The translations under genes were made by a program, and so were the position numbers. Shown here piece by piece: positions 28,385 through 36,843 of a stretch of DNA of 64,000 nucleotides (position 1 is the stretch's first letter; the number at the start of each line of letters is the position of its first letter). Location: the NCBI GenBank assembly GCA_900318465.1, contig ONKQ01000010.1:1-64000 (forward strand), read 5' to 3'. A model generated the notes under the pieces. It worked only from the letters and a program-made list of their open reading frames with translations, had not been told where the DNA came from and did not search any database. Origin of the DNA: an uncultured Bacteroidales bacterium (GTDB lineage: Bacteria; Bacteroidota; Bacteroidia; Bacteroidales; F082).

Positions 28385-29017
28385 TCACCAAATATCCGAC
28401 CAAGTGACCGAAATCACATGGTTGGTCGACTTCTCGCCTTCCTTGAAAACATTGGCCATGCCGTAGGTGTAGCGCACTTCAACATACCAATAGCTGATGG
28501 CGGCAGTGAGGCCGTAATCAATGCGGTTGAAAGTGCCTAATTCCCACGGCGTGATGTATTGTTGTCGCTTTTTGCCTTTCACGTCAATGACATCGTTTCC
28601 GCCGATGCAAAAACCGATTTGCGGCCCGATGCGCAGTCGCGGAATCATTGATTCGTCCTCGTCGTCTTCGTTCCATTTTCGCAGGTAGATGTTCAGCAAA
28701 AGTGGCACATTGATGTAGTGCGATTTCTCCAAATATCGGATGGTGTTTTCGCTTTCGTCCAAACCTCTCTTCGAGCTTGTACCCTGTCGAGAATAAAGGA
28801 CATCAATTTCGGCACCGATGATAAAACGCTTGGGAATGAGGGCGATACGCACACCTCCAGTAAAGTCGGTGCGGAAAGTGGTGCTGTCGTTGTCACTAAG
28901 ACTCATCGTTGAGAAAACCGGACCGACCATCAAGCCGCCACCGAGTCTTTGGGCCATGAGGGAAGACAGTCCAACCATCAGAAACGAAAAGAGAATGATT
29001 AATCGTTTGTATTTCAT
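28385..29017 (-). CDS. Outer-membrane beta-barrel protein (PorT-like family)
   Basis: A 210-residue protein with signal peptide 'MKYKRLIILFSFLMVGLSSLMA' and alternating hydrophobic/polar strands. It has the pattern 'GGGLMVGPVFSTMSL', 'GVRIALIPKRFIIGAEIDVLYSRQG', 'HYINVPLLLNIYL' and 'RLRIGPQIGFCIGG', seen in outer_membrane_beta-barrel_2/PorT-like proteins of Bacteroidota. The last residue is Trp, common for barrels. A -7 box TACTTTTG (minus strand) is at 29039-29046. No specific cargo can be stated. Confidence 0.85.
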   Translation of the reverse strand: MKYKRLIILFSFLMVGLSSLMAQRLGGGLMVGPVFSTMSLSDNDSTTFRTDFTGGVRIALIPKRFIIGAEIDVLYSRQGTSSKRGLDESENTIRYLEKSHYINVPLLLNIYLRKWNEDDEDESMIPRLRIGPQIGFCIGGNDVIDVKGKKRQQYITPWELGTFNRIDYGLTAAISYWYVEVRYTYGMANVFKEGEKSTNHVISVTWSDIW

Positions 29018-29038
29018 TCAGAAAATGGATTTGAACCG

Positions 29039-29046
29039 CAAAAGTA
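29039..29046 (-). promoter_or_regulatory. -7 box of the beta-barrel gene
   Basis: TACTTTTG on the minus strand, 22 bases before the ATG at 29017. Confidence 0.5.
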
Positions 29047-29148
29047 AGGGATTAAAGCGAAATCCGCGCATTATTCTTTCATATTTTGTTATTTTTGCAA
29101 TCCGAAAAGCTTCTTGGAACAAGAAATGTAAAGAAAAGGACAAAACTA

Positions 29149-29772
29149 ATGAACATCCGACTGGAACAACCCCAAGACTGGCGCGAGGTGGAGAACCTCA
29201 CGCGCGAGGCATTCTGGAACGTCTATCGTCCGGGATGCACCGAGCATTATGTGCTCAACCAATACAGAAACAACCCCGATTTCATTCCCGAATTGGACTT
29301 TGTGATGGAAGAAGACGGAAAAATCATCGGTCATGTGATGTTTTCTAAAGCCAAAATCATCCTCGACGACGGAACCGTGTTCCCCTCATGGACTTTCGGC
29401 CCCATCAGCATCCATCCCGATTACAAACGCAAAGGCTATGGATTAAAGCTACTTCAACATGCGTTAGAAAAAGCAAAAGCGATGGGTATCGGCCTGCTCC
29501 AAATGGAGGGCAACATCGACTTCTACCGCCACGCAGGCTTCGACCTTGCCAGCAAACTGAAAATCCATTATCACGCCGAACCAAGAGAGGCGGAAGTACC
29601 GTATTTCCTCGCCCAAGAACTAATCCCCGGCTATTGGGGCAACCGCGAGGGCACCTATTGTCCGCCAAAAGGTTACTTTGTGGCCGATGAGAACCCAGCG
29701 GCTTTTGAGGCGTATGAGGCGACTTTTCCGTATAAAGAAAAGAAAGTATTACCCGGACAACTTTTTCAATGA
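29149..29772 (+). CDS. GNAT family N-acetyltransferase
   Basis: The 207-residue product shows the acetyl-CoA-binding signature 'GPISIHPDYKRKGYGLKLLQHALEKA' (core R-K-G-Y-G) and 'GFDLASKLKIHYHAEPREAEVPYF'. The closest description is the predicted acetyltransferase family YhbS-like, whose substrate is unknown. ATG at 29149 is preferred, since the frame upstream to 29086 lies over a -7 box (TATTTTTG, 29090-29097). It is followed three bases later by the S41 peptidase gene. Confidence 0.87.
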   Translation: MNIRLEQPQDWREVENLTREAFWNVYRPGCTEHYVLNQYRNNPDFIPELDFVMEEDGKIIGHVMFSKAKIILDDGTVFPSWTFGPISIHPDYKRKGYGLKLLQHALEKAKAMGIGLLQMEGNIDFYRHAGFDLASKLKIHYHAEPREAEVPYFLAQELIPGYWGNREGTYCPPKGYFVADENPAAFEAYEATFPYKEKKVLPGQLFQ

Positions 29773-29775
29773 CCC

Positions 29776-30657
29776 ATGAAAAAAGCATTGTTTATTTTGC
29801 TAACTGCCTGCTTGATGGCATCTTGCAGCAACCCCAATGAGAATTATGTCAAGAAAGCCGTCCGCATCATGGACAGGAACGGCATCTACGCCCAAGGCCC
29901 CGAATGGGAAAAAACCAAAGCAGAGGCACTGGCAGCAAAGACTTCAAGCCTTGAGGAAGCACAGAAAATCGTCATGCAAACCGGCAAAGTGGCTGGAGGC
30001 AAACACACCTTCCTGATGACCGCCGACGAGGTGACGGAAAACGCCACCGCCAACTGGGAAATGCCCACGGTTGAACTGTTGGAAAACGGCATCGCTTCTA
30101 TCAAGTTGCCGCAATTCATGGGCAATGCGGAAGATGGAATCAAGTATGCCAATACGGTGCTGAACGCCCTTCCAAACACCCTGCAAGGCGCCATCATCGA
30201 CCTGCGCGGCAACCGTGGAGGCAACATGTATCCAATGATTGCCGCCGTGCATCGCTTTTTGCCCAACGACAACATTTTACAATTGCGGACACGTCGCAAC
30301 AACATGAAAATCAATGTGGAATATGTTCTAAGAATTGCGAATGTCGCCCAACAAGCACACATTGATTGTCCTGTTGCGCTCCTGACCGACGAATGGACGG
30401 GCAGTTCGGGCGAGGCGGTTTTGCTTTGCTTCCGAGGCATGGAGAATGCCCACACTTTCGGTTCACCTACAGCAGGTTATGCCTCATGCAACCAGTCATT
30501 CAACCTTCCGGGAGGTTCGCAATTGGTGCTTACAACCGGCGAAGACGTTGCCCGCACAGGAGAAGTTTTCTGCGACGACCCCATCAACCCTAATGTGCTG
30601 ACCGAGATGCCTTCCGAGGCCGCGTTAGAGTGGATTAACGACAATACCAAAAGATAA
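29776..30657 (+). CDS. S41-family peptidase-like lipoprotein (nisin-resistance-protein type)
   Basis: Lipobox 'LMASC' predicts a lipid-anchored protein of 293 residues. The S41 fold is shown by 'AIIDLRGNRGGNMYPMIAAV', 'PVALLTDEWTGSSGEAVLLCF' with the likely catalytic Ser210, and 'TFGSPTAGYAS'. The latter pattern resembles the nisin-resistance-protein branch rather than the classical tail-specific proteases, whose catalytic Lys is not obvious here. No PDZ domain is seen. It probably acts on peptides at the cell surface; the target is unknown. Confidence 0.82.
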   Translation: MKKALFILLTACLMASCSNPNENYVKKAVRIMDRNGIYAQGPEWEKTKAEALAAKTSSLEEAQKIVMQTGKVAGGKHTFLMTADEVTENATANWEMPTVELLENGIASIKLPQFMGNAEDGIKYANTVLNALPNTLQGAIIDLRGNRGGNMYPMIAAVHRFLPNDNILQLRTRRNNMKINVEYVLRIANVAQQAHIDCPVALLTDEWTGSSGEAVLLCFRGMENAHTFGSPTAGYASCNQSFNLPGGSQLVLTTGEDVARTGEVFCDDPINPNVLTEMPSEAALEWINDNTKR

Positions 30658-30685
30658 GTAGATGAGCAAATTTAGTTTACATATT

Positions 30686-30756
30686 GGACACGAGACTACG
30701 GGACTGCGAGACTACGAGGATTTTGCTTGTCCCGAAGTCTCGAAGTCCCGTGTCCC
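30686..30756. repeat. Imperfect inverted repeat with CGAGACT/AGTCTCG units
   Basis: GGACACG (30686-30692) pairs with CGTGTCC (30749-30755). Between them are alternating 'gagacta' and 'gtctcgaag' units that can fold into a long imperfect hairpin. It lies between the S41 gene and the next gene. Related 'agtctcgcgtc' strings occur at about 23470 and 55640, so this is probably a dispersed intergenic repeat that may end transcription. Confidence 0.4.
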
Positions 30757-30803
30757 GAAGTCAAAAGATATTGCAGTTTAATTTTGAACAGTTACTTAAA
30801 AAT

Positions 30804-31538
30804 ATGGAAAACGAAATGAAATTTTGTCAGAGCTGCGGAATGCCGCTCACCAATGAAATCCTCGGCACCAATGCCGACGGAAGCAAAAACGAAGAGTACT
30901 GCATGTATTGCTATAAGGACGGTAAATTCCTGCAAGACTGCACGATGGACGAAATGATTGAGCATTGTGCCCAATTTGTGGACGAAGTGAACAAGGGTCT
31001 GCCCCAACCCATCACGAAGGAAGAATACATCGGGCAGATGAAGATGTACTTCCCGCACCTGAAACGCTGGCGCGAAACCATGAAAGTTGCGGACGATGCC
31101 ATACCTGAAAATCCTGCTTTGGCGGGCGTTAAAGACCTCATTGCACAAATGGCCGACACGCTTCCCTTGGCCTTCATTTCCTCGGTGGACGAAGAAGGCT
31201 ATCCATGCACCAAAGCGATGCTTGCCCCGCGCGTCCGTGAAGGCATCAAGGTATTCTATTTTACCACCAACACCTTCTCGCTGCGTGTGGCGCATTACAA
31301 AGCGAACCCCAAGGCCAGCATCTATTTCTGCGACGGAGAAGGCTTCAAGGGCATGATGTTGCGCGGCACGATGGAGGTGCTGACCGACGCCAAAAGCAAG
31401 GAGATGATTTGGCGCGATGGCGATACTGAATATTACCCCGGCGGCGTCACCGACCCGAATTACTGCGTACTGAAATTCACCGCCACCGATGGCCGTTTCT
31501 ACAGCGACTTCTATCCGAGGAGCTTTGTAATCAAGTAA
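30804..31538 (+). CDS. Zinc-ribbon plus pyridoxamine-phosphate-oxidase-like fusion protein
   Basis: The first 35 residues carry a putative zinc ribbon ('FCQSCGMPL' and 'EYCMYCYKDG') followed by a helical linker with 'CTMDEMIEHCAQFVDEVN'. From about residue 115 on there is a split-barrel flavin-binding domain of the pyridoxamine 5'-phosphate-oxidase type ('LAFISSVDEEGYPCTKAML', 'FYFTTNTFSLRVAHYKANPKASIYF'). Such fusions are common in anaerobes, and their ligand and substrate are unknown. ATG at 30804 is chosen, as the frame upstream reads through the inverted repeat. The length is 244 residues. Confidence 0.85.
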   Translation: MENEMKFCQSCGMPLTNEILGTNADGSKNEEYCMYCYKDGKFLQDCTMDEMIEHCAQFVDEVNKGLPQPITKEEYIGQMKMYFPHLKRWRETMKVADDAIPENPALAGVKDLIAQMADTLPLAFISSVDEEGYPCTKAMLAPRVREGIKVFYFTTNTFSLRVAHYKANPKASIYFCDGEGFKGMMLRGTMEVLTDAKSKEMIWRDGDTEYYPGGVTDPNYCVLKFTATDGRFYSDFYPRSFVIK

Positions 31539-31547
31539 ATTGTTTTG

Positions 31548-32051
31548 ATGAAACATCTGCCAAACACCATAACGACACTTCGATTTATTGGAGCCGTTAG
31601 TCTCTTGTTTTTCGATGTCGGGAGTGCTGCCTTTTGGTCCATCTATCTCGTCTGTGGCCTAAGCGATATGGCAGATGGCTATCTCGCCCGAAAACTCAGA
31701 TGCGAAAACAAGACGGGGGCGTTGCTGGATAGTTTGGCAGATTTGGTTTTTGTGGCTTGTTGCTGCTTTAAGTTGATACCTGCTTTGGCATTCCCAAAAT
31801 GGTTGTGGATTTGGGGCGGAGTGATTGTCGCCACCAAAATCATCAATCAAATCTCTGCGTTAGTGATGTACAAGAAATGCGTTTTTCCTCACACCATTGC
31901 AAATAAAGTAATAGGAGTTCTGCTTTTCGTTGGAGTTCCTTTGACGGTATTTTTGGAATCGATTGTTCCAATGGTCATTATAGCCGTTGTCGCAACATTT
32001 GCTGCTGTTCAAGAGGGGCATTTCATCAGAACGGGGTTGGAGAAACCATGA
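31548..32051 (+). CDS. CDP-alcohol phosphatidyltransferase
   Basis: A membrane enzyme of phospholipid head-group synthesis. The signature D-x2-D-G-x2-A-R-x8-G-x3-D-x3-D is complete in 'DMADGYLARKLRCENKTG' followed by 'ALLDSLADLVF'. About five hydrophobic segments fit a 167-residue family member. The alcohol (glycerol phosphate, serine or inositol) cannot be told from the sequence. It starts 9 bases after the previous stop, so it is probably cotranscribed with the zinc-ribbon gene. Confidence 0.85.
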   Translation: MKHLPNTITTLRFIGAVSLLFFDVGSAAFWSIYLVCGLSDMADGYLARKLRCENKTGALLDSLADLVFVACCCFKLIPALAFPKWLWIWGGVIVATKIINQISALVMYKKCVFPHTIANKVIGVLLFVGVPLTVFLESIVPMVIIAVVATFAAVQEGHFIRTGLEKP

Positions 32052-32059
32052 AATTGCTG

Positions 32060-32067
32060 TATTTTTG
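32060..32067 (+). promoter_or_regulatory. sstT -7 box
   Basis: TATTTTTG followed by 'cggcataattcagc'. Nearly the same string follows the box at 50720-50727 in front of the GNAT gene. Confidence 0.5.
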
Positions 32068-32103
32068 CGGCATAATTCAGCTAAACAACAATAAATCCAT
32101 GCC

Positions 32104-33351
32104 ATGAATAAAGCTGCCCAAATTCTCAAGAAATACACCCATGTCAGCCTGATGCTGCGAATTTTCATCGGGTTAGTCATCGGAGCAGTTTTGGGTTTGC
32201 TTGTGCCTTCATGGACGGGCATCGGCATCCTTGGCAGGATGTTCGTCAGTGCTTTGAAGGGCATCGCTCCCACATTGGTGGCGGTATTGGTGACTTCTTC
32301 CATCGCTAAAGCTGGTAAAGGGCACGGGCACCGTTTTGCCGCTCTGATTGCGGTTTATATGCTGAGCACTTTCATCGCGGCCATCTGTGCTGAGGTGGGC
32401 AGTTCCATGTTCCCCGTGACTTTGCAGCTGGGCGAGGTGACCGAGATGGAAGGTACCGTAGGCTCGTTGTCGGAGGTGTTTACCAACCTGCTGACGGGTA
32501 TGCTGACCAACCCTATCATGGCCATTGCCAATGCCAACTATATCGCCATCCTGTTTTGGTCCATCATCATCGGCATCGCACTCAAGAAGTTGGCCAATAA
32601 GTCTACCATTGCCGTGGTTCACGATTTTGCCACGGTTATTTCCAAAGTGGTGAAGTGGATCATTGAGTTTGCCCCATTCGGCATCCTCGGACTGGTCTTC
32701 ACGACCGTGTCGGAGAATGGCCTTGAGGTCTTCACGACATACGGTCACTTGCTGCTGCTTTTGGTGGGTTGTATGTTGGTCAACACCTTTGTTTTCAATC
32801 CGCTCATTTCTTTTGTCATGCTGCGGAAAAACCCTTATCCGTTATTATTTACCTGCTTGAAGGAGAGTGGGGTGAATGCCTTTTTCACGCGCTCGTCGGC
32901 GGCCAATATCCCCATCAACATGGCTTTGTGCAAGAAACTCAACCTTGACGAAGACTTCTATTCCGTGAGCATTCCTTTGGGTGCGACCATTAATATGGAC
33001 GGTGCCGCCGTGACCATTACCGTTTTTGCTCTTGCAGTGGCGCATACTGTGGGAGTGGAGGTCAGTTTTGCTTCGGCTGTGTTTCTGGGACTTGTCGCCA
33101 CCCTCGGTGCCTGCGGAGCCTCGGGTGTGGCGGGTGGTTCGTTGCTGCTCATCCCAATGGCTTGCTCGTTCTTCGGCATCGGCAATGATGTGGCCATGCA
33201 AGCTGTCGCCATTGGCTTCATTATCGGTGTGGTGCAAGACTCGGTCGAGACCGCCCTTAATAGCAGCGGCGATGTGTTCTTCACAGCTACTGCGGAATAC
33301 TACGACAGAAAAAGACAAAAAGGACAACCGACCCATCGAAAGTCAAAGTGA
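32104..33351 (+). CDS. sstT: Sodium:serine/threonine symporter
   Basis: A dicarboxylate/amino acid:cation symporter in the inner membrane. The 415-residue sequence carries SstT-type blocks: 'GLLVPSW', 'FTRSSAANIPINMALCKKL', 'SIPLGATINMDGAAVTITV' and 'GGSLLLIPMACSFFGI'. The Asn-Met-Asp-Gly and hairpin regions of the transporter core are intact. It has its own promoter and no partner gene. Confidence 0.93.
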   Translation: MNKAAQILKKYTHVSLMLRIFIGLVIGAVLGLLVPSWTGIGILGRMFVSALKGIAPTLVAVLVTSSIAKAGKGHGHRFAALIAVYMLSTFIAAICAEVGSSMFPVTLQLGEVTEMEGTVGSLSEVFTNLLTGMLTNPIMAIANANYIAILFWSIIIGIALKKLANKSTIAVVHDFATVISKVVKWIIEFAPFGILGLVFTTVSENGLEVFTTYGHLLLLLVGCMLVNTFVFNPLISFVMLRKNPYPLLFTCLKESGVNAFFTRSSAANIPINMALCKKLNLDEDFYSVSIPLGATINMDGAAVTITVFALAVAHTVGVEVSFASAVFLGLVATLGACGASGVAGGSLLLIPMACSFFGIGNDVAMQAVAIGFIIGVVQDSVETALNSSGDVFFTATAEYYDRKRQKGQPTHRKSK

Positions 33352-33472
33352 CACCGCGATGGCCTCGAAAACGACAAACAGAATGATGGCGGTTTTGTAG
33401 TTTTTCAATTGGTTAATAGTTATTATGCCATTGCAAAACAATTATTCCATTTTCAACTTCAGACATTTTCCA

Positions 33473-33480
33473 TATTTTTG
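33473..33480 (+). promoter_or_regulatory. Orphan -7-like box
   Basis: TATTTTTG (33473-33480) points right into the decayed radical SAM gene on the other strand, with no plus-strand gene after it. The spacer 33352-33522 otherwise holds only low-complexity sequence. Confidence 0.25.
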
Positions 33481-33522
33481 CCGCACGCGGCGCGAATGGC
33501 AAGCGAAGCAAGGGCTATCCCC

Positions 33523-34132
33523 CTACACATCCTCTCGTGGATGAACTTTCAGCAAGCATTTCTTGGATTTCACATAAAGCTTTGAACACAACGCTTTTTT
33601 CAAACCGACTTCAAACACGTTTAACCCATAGTCACCTGTTGTGTACGTGCTACACCCCAAAAAACGACCATCCCAATTGATTTTGGGGGCTAAGAACAAA
33701 TTGTTGCGAATCGTATCTCCACAATATGATTCTTTTGTCCATTCAGCGTATTCTCTTCGGGTCAAAGAAGTCAGGCCTGTCTCGCGTATGAAAAAATCCA
33801 AATGGGTTGGTTTATAGTTCGTATCCCAATCCAATGAAAACTTGATGGCTATCTCATCCACCAACTTCTTGAAATTCTGAAAAGTCAAATAACCGGTGCC
33901 TAATGCGCAATGGTTGTTGCGTTGGAAGCCACAGCCTGTACATCTCAATTGGCAAAGGGTACTCGCTTCAACTTTGAGTACCTACGGCATATAAAATGGG
34001 CTGGTCCTCCAAAAACTGTCATGCGTCTTCTTGCCGGCATGACTATCCAGATTTTCCACCTCTGTTTAACAGCATGATACGATGGTTTTCCACAAAAATG
34101 CTGGCGATGAAAGTTCGGATTGTTTGTTTCAT
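33523..34132 (-). pseudogene. Decayed radical SAM / SPASM gene remnant
   Basis: The 5' part starts with ATG at 34132 and reads 'MKQTIRTFIASIF', very like the start of the intact radical SAM gene upstream (MKLTIRTFIAKIP), then runs into a stop. After another stop the frame 33966-33523 contains 'STLCQLRCTGCGFQRNNH', a CxxxCxxC cluster site, and 'LTFQNFKKLVDE'. It then jumps to a C-terminal 'LFLAPKINWDGRFLGCS' SPASM-like region. The middle of the barrel (perhaps 150 residues) is missing. It is a broken gene of a radical SAM type different from its neighbour. Confidence 0.8.
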
Positions 34133-34152
34133 ATTTGTCGATTATTGTCTTG

Positions 34153-35367
34153 TTATTCACTCATGAGTTTCTTTTGTTCCAGTCTTTTTTTTTCTATGAA
34201 CTTCTTCGCGGCGACTGGTGACTTAAACTTTGGAATGCAATAATTCACGCTACATCCGCACCTGCTTTTTGTACATTGAACACCATGAATCCAATCCTCA
34301 CGCAAAAAAGGATTCTCCTCAAAAATGTTGCAATTGAGACGGTCGAGATGGTCGAGTACACAAACCATCCCTTTCACTCTTCCATCCGCTTCAATACGGA
34401 TAATGTTTGTTCCCGCGCAGCAAGTCATGCCTGTGAAGACACTTCCCGTCAATTCCTGAAATTCGGATTGGGAAATCTGCTCATATTTCTCAACTACACC
34501 TCTCACATTTCTTACCACCAAGAGTTCCTCTTTCGTAGTTTTTGGACAAGCTTTTGTCCATTGGGTTCCTACTATAGCCACTTCATCAAATCTTTTTTTT
34601 GTTTTTTCAGCCCACTCAAAATGCTCTTGAGTATATCGATGGTCATACTTGTCAAAAGTTGGCCATCCTTCTCTCAGCAAACCCATTTCCATATCAAAAG
34701 AATAGTCCCTACGAAGACTGCATAAAATATCAGTCATCGCCACAGCTTTCTCGAACAAATCGGGTTGGAACATAACTCTTATATTCAAATATATCCTATT
34801 CGAAAAGCGTTTCACCAATTCAACAACACGCTCAATACTAATATATTCCAAATGAACGGAAATAGCCAATTTCACATTAACTTGCTCTCCCGCCTTTAAA
34901 ATGGCTTCCATCTGGCTTTCACTAAATGAACCATTCGAGGTAATTTGCAGCACTTCCAAACGGTTGCCAAGATGTTTATGTAAGAGGGAAATGATTCCAA
35001 CCAAATGAGGATGGGTTGTCGGCTCACCGCCCATCAATTCCACCCGATAACTTGGTCGGTTGGCAGAAGCAAGATGCTTGATGGTTGTTTCGGCCTGTTC
35101 GAGCGTACAAAAATCCTTTTTGTATCCTTTTCTTGCATTAAAGCAATAAGAGCATCTAATATTACAGTTCGATGTTAAATCCCAAACAACTTGGATGGGC
35201 AAGCCCTCGAAACATTCGAGAGAGCCTTGCCGGATGATGGGTTGTTTCTTTCTTATTTGGTCTTGCAAACGCTGACGGTGAAGTTCTTCACGTCTCTGTT
35301 TAACCGCATAATACAATGGTTTTGCCAAAGGAATCTTGGCGATGAATGTTCGGATTGTTAGTTTCAT
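34153..35367 (-). CDS. Radical SAM protein with C-terminal cysteine cluster
   Basis: The product has 404 residues. Cys68, Cys72 and Cys75 in 'CNIRCSYC' bind the iron-sulfur cluster that splits S-adenosylmethionine, and 'ELMGGEPTTHP' is the usual second motif. The C-terminus has an extended cysteine set ('GMTCCAGTN', 'GMVCVLDHLDRLNC', 'CTKSRCGCSVNYC'), as in SPASM or twitch domains holding extra clusters. The substrate is unknown. The location beside glycosyltransferases and a Wzt-type ATPase suggests surface-glycan or sugar modification. ATG at 35367 matches the remnant gene's start; ATG at 35409 is an alternative. A -7 box lies at 35442-35449. Confidence 0.88.
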   Translation of the reverse strand: MKLTIRTFIAKIPLAKPLYYAVKQRREELHRQRLQDQIRKKQPIIRQGSLECFEGLPIQVVWDLTSNCNIRCSYCFNARKGYKKDFCTLEQAETTIKHLASANRPSYRVELMGGEPTTHPHLVGIISLLHKHLGNRLEVLQITSNGSFSESQMEAILKAGEQVNVKLAISVHLEYISIERVVELVKRFSNRIYLNIRVMFQPDLFEKAVAMTDILCSLRRDYSFDMEMGLLREGWPTFDKYDHRYTQEHFEWAEKTKKRFDEVAIVGTQWTKACPKTTKEELLVVRNVRGVVEKYEQISQSEFQELTGSVFTGMTCCAGTNIIRIEADGRVKGMVCVLDHLDRLNCNIFEENPFLREDWIHGVQCTKSRCGCSVNYCIPKFKSPVAAKKFIEKKRLEQKKLMSE

Positions 35368-35441
35368 ATCGTATTTGTTTTTTCGACTCTCAACGCCTTT
35401 GTTTTTCATACATGATAACCTCAACTCTCTTGAATAGGATG

Positions 35442-35449
35442 CAAAAATA
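35442..35449 (-). promoter_or_regulatory. -7 box of the radical SAM gene in a duplicated promoter block
   Basis: TATTTTTG on the minus strand. The surrounding block 35439-35466 is almost identical to 41403-41430 before the glycosyltransferase operon, differing mainly in the length of the T run. Confidence 0.5.
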
Positions 35450-35541
35450 ATGTTTTTTTGAATTACAAATAATTTGTTTTCAATACCGCTTAAAAAAAAA
35501 CCCGAACCAGTCTACTGATAAAAACCAGCCTACTGATAAAA

Positions 35542-36831
35542 TTAGAACATAAATCGAATAGCTCTTCCATCAAAGCACTTTTTCAGCTTAGCTGGCACAC
35601 GCTTCAACCGGTCTGCACGAATAGAATTCTTCAACCACATCCACATTATAATCGGTTTCCACCACAAAGCCCTGATTTGTTTTTCGTAGGCTTCTATTTC
35701 TTCTTTCGAGATACCATCTGATTTCATCTGTTTCGCAAATCCTTTGGCTCTATAGATAAGCGCAGGAAATTCTTTATAATACTCAGTATGGGATTGCAGG
35801 AAATTGACACGCCTAACGACAACATCTGCATAGTCTTCAGGTTGGGACACACTCCATGGTGAACAATATGGGATCTCAGCCAAGTTTTGGCCATAATCTA
35901 CAAGTGCACAAACAGTACAGTCATTGCCTTTGATAGTATTGATTGAAAGATAGTTTATAGCTACACTTCTCAAATCTACAAGGAATTGGGCTGCAGCCTC
36001 TTCCATCCCAGGCATACGGCTCACATGCCTTTGCAATGATAAATAACCCTTTAAAAACATTGAAAAAGACAAATCCATGTAAGGATTCTGTAAGATGTGA
36101 TTATTCAGGTATATTATCTTGTCATTTAACGCGATAGCCCTTTCATCCAAACTAACTTTTGTGATTACATTTGAGGCCGAAGATTTACGACGCAGATAAT
36201 GATATTCTGCATGTTCTTCAATGCCGAAGGATTCAGCAATATGGCACACTTTTAGCAGAAAGGTAGTATCTTCAGCAATTGATGTCAAGCCAAACCTGAC
36301 ATCAGGATTTGCGAAGAGCTTGCTATGATACAACCCACTTTGAAACTCATATTGAAAAAGGTAAAACAACGGTTGGTTACTTGCCTTTCCTATCAAAATC
36401 TCATCATTCAGTTTGTATCTTTTCTGAACAGCGGTTCCATCCTCTTTTTCATAGACATACTTGCCTTTTACAATATCCAATTTGTCGGCAACTGCCTTTA
36501 TGTAAAGCCGTTCCAAGAAAACAGTATTTACATAGTCATCCGCATCGACAAACGAAAGGTACTCGCCTCGAGCCTCTTTGATACCTTTGTTACGGGAAAT
36601 TCCAGGGCCAAGATTCTCAGGGTTTTCTATAATACGGATACGTGGGTCTTCCTTCGCCGCTGCGTGCACCACATCCATCGCATTGTCCGTGCCGCAATCG
36701 TCCACGAAAATCATCTCTATATCCTCAAGCGTCTGGCCGCGCAACGATTCCACACAGCGACGGATGCCTGGACCAGGGTTCCACACCGGGATGATGATAG
36801 AAACTTTAGGAGTAATCTCGTTGTTCGTCAT
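35542..36831 (-). CDS. Family 2 glycosyltransferase
   Basis: The 429-residue product has an N-terminal GT-A domain with 'VSIIIPVWNPGPGI', 'MIFVDDCGTDNAMDVV' and the metal-binding 'FVDADDYVN', giving a nucleotide-sugar-dependent transferase. About 200 C-terminal residues are helical and less conserved. The first 110 residues are nearly the same as in the genes at 38304 and 40016. It is the last gene of a four-gene minus-strand series, 12 bases after the previous one. The sugar and acceptor are unknown. Confidence 0.9.
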   Translation of the reverse strand: MTNNEITPKVSIIIPVWNPGPGIRRCVESLRGQTLEDIEMIFVDDCGTDNAMDVVHAAAKEDPRIRIIENPENLGPGISRNKGIKEARGEYLSFVDADDYVNTVFLERLYIKAVADKLDIVKGKYVYEKEDGTAVQKRYKLNDEILIGKASNQPLFYLFQYEFQSGLYHSKLFANPDVRFGLTSIAEDTTFLLKVCHIAESFGIEEHAEYHYLRRKSSASNVITKVSLDERAIALNDKIIYLNNHILQNPYMDLSFSMFLKGYLSLQRHVSRMPGMEEAAAQFLVDLRSVAINYLSINTIKGNDCTVCALVDYGQNLAEIPYCSPWSVSQPEDYADVVVRRVNFLQSHTEYYKEFPALIYRAKGFAKQMKSDGISKEEIEAYEKQIRALWWKPIIMWMWLKNSIRADRLKRVPAKLKKCFDGRAIRFMF

Positions 36832-36843
36832 GCATTCTCAATT

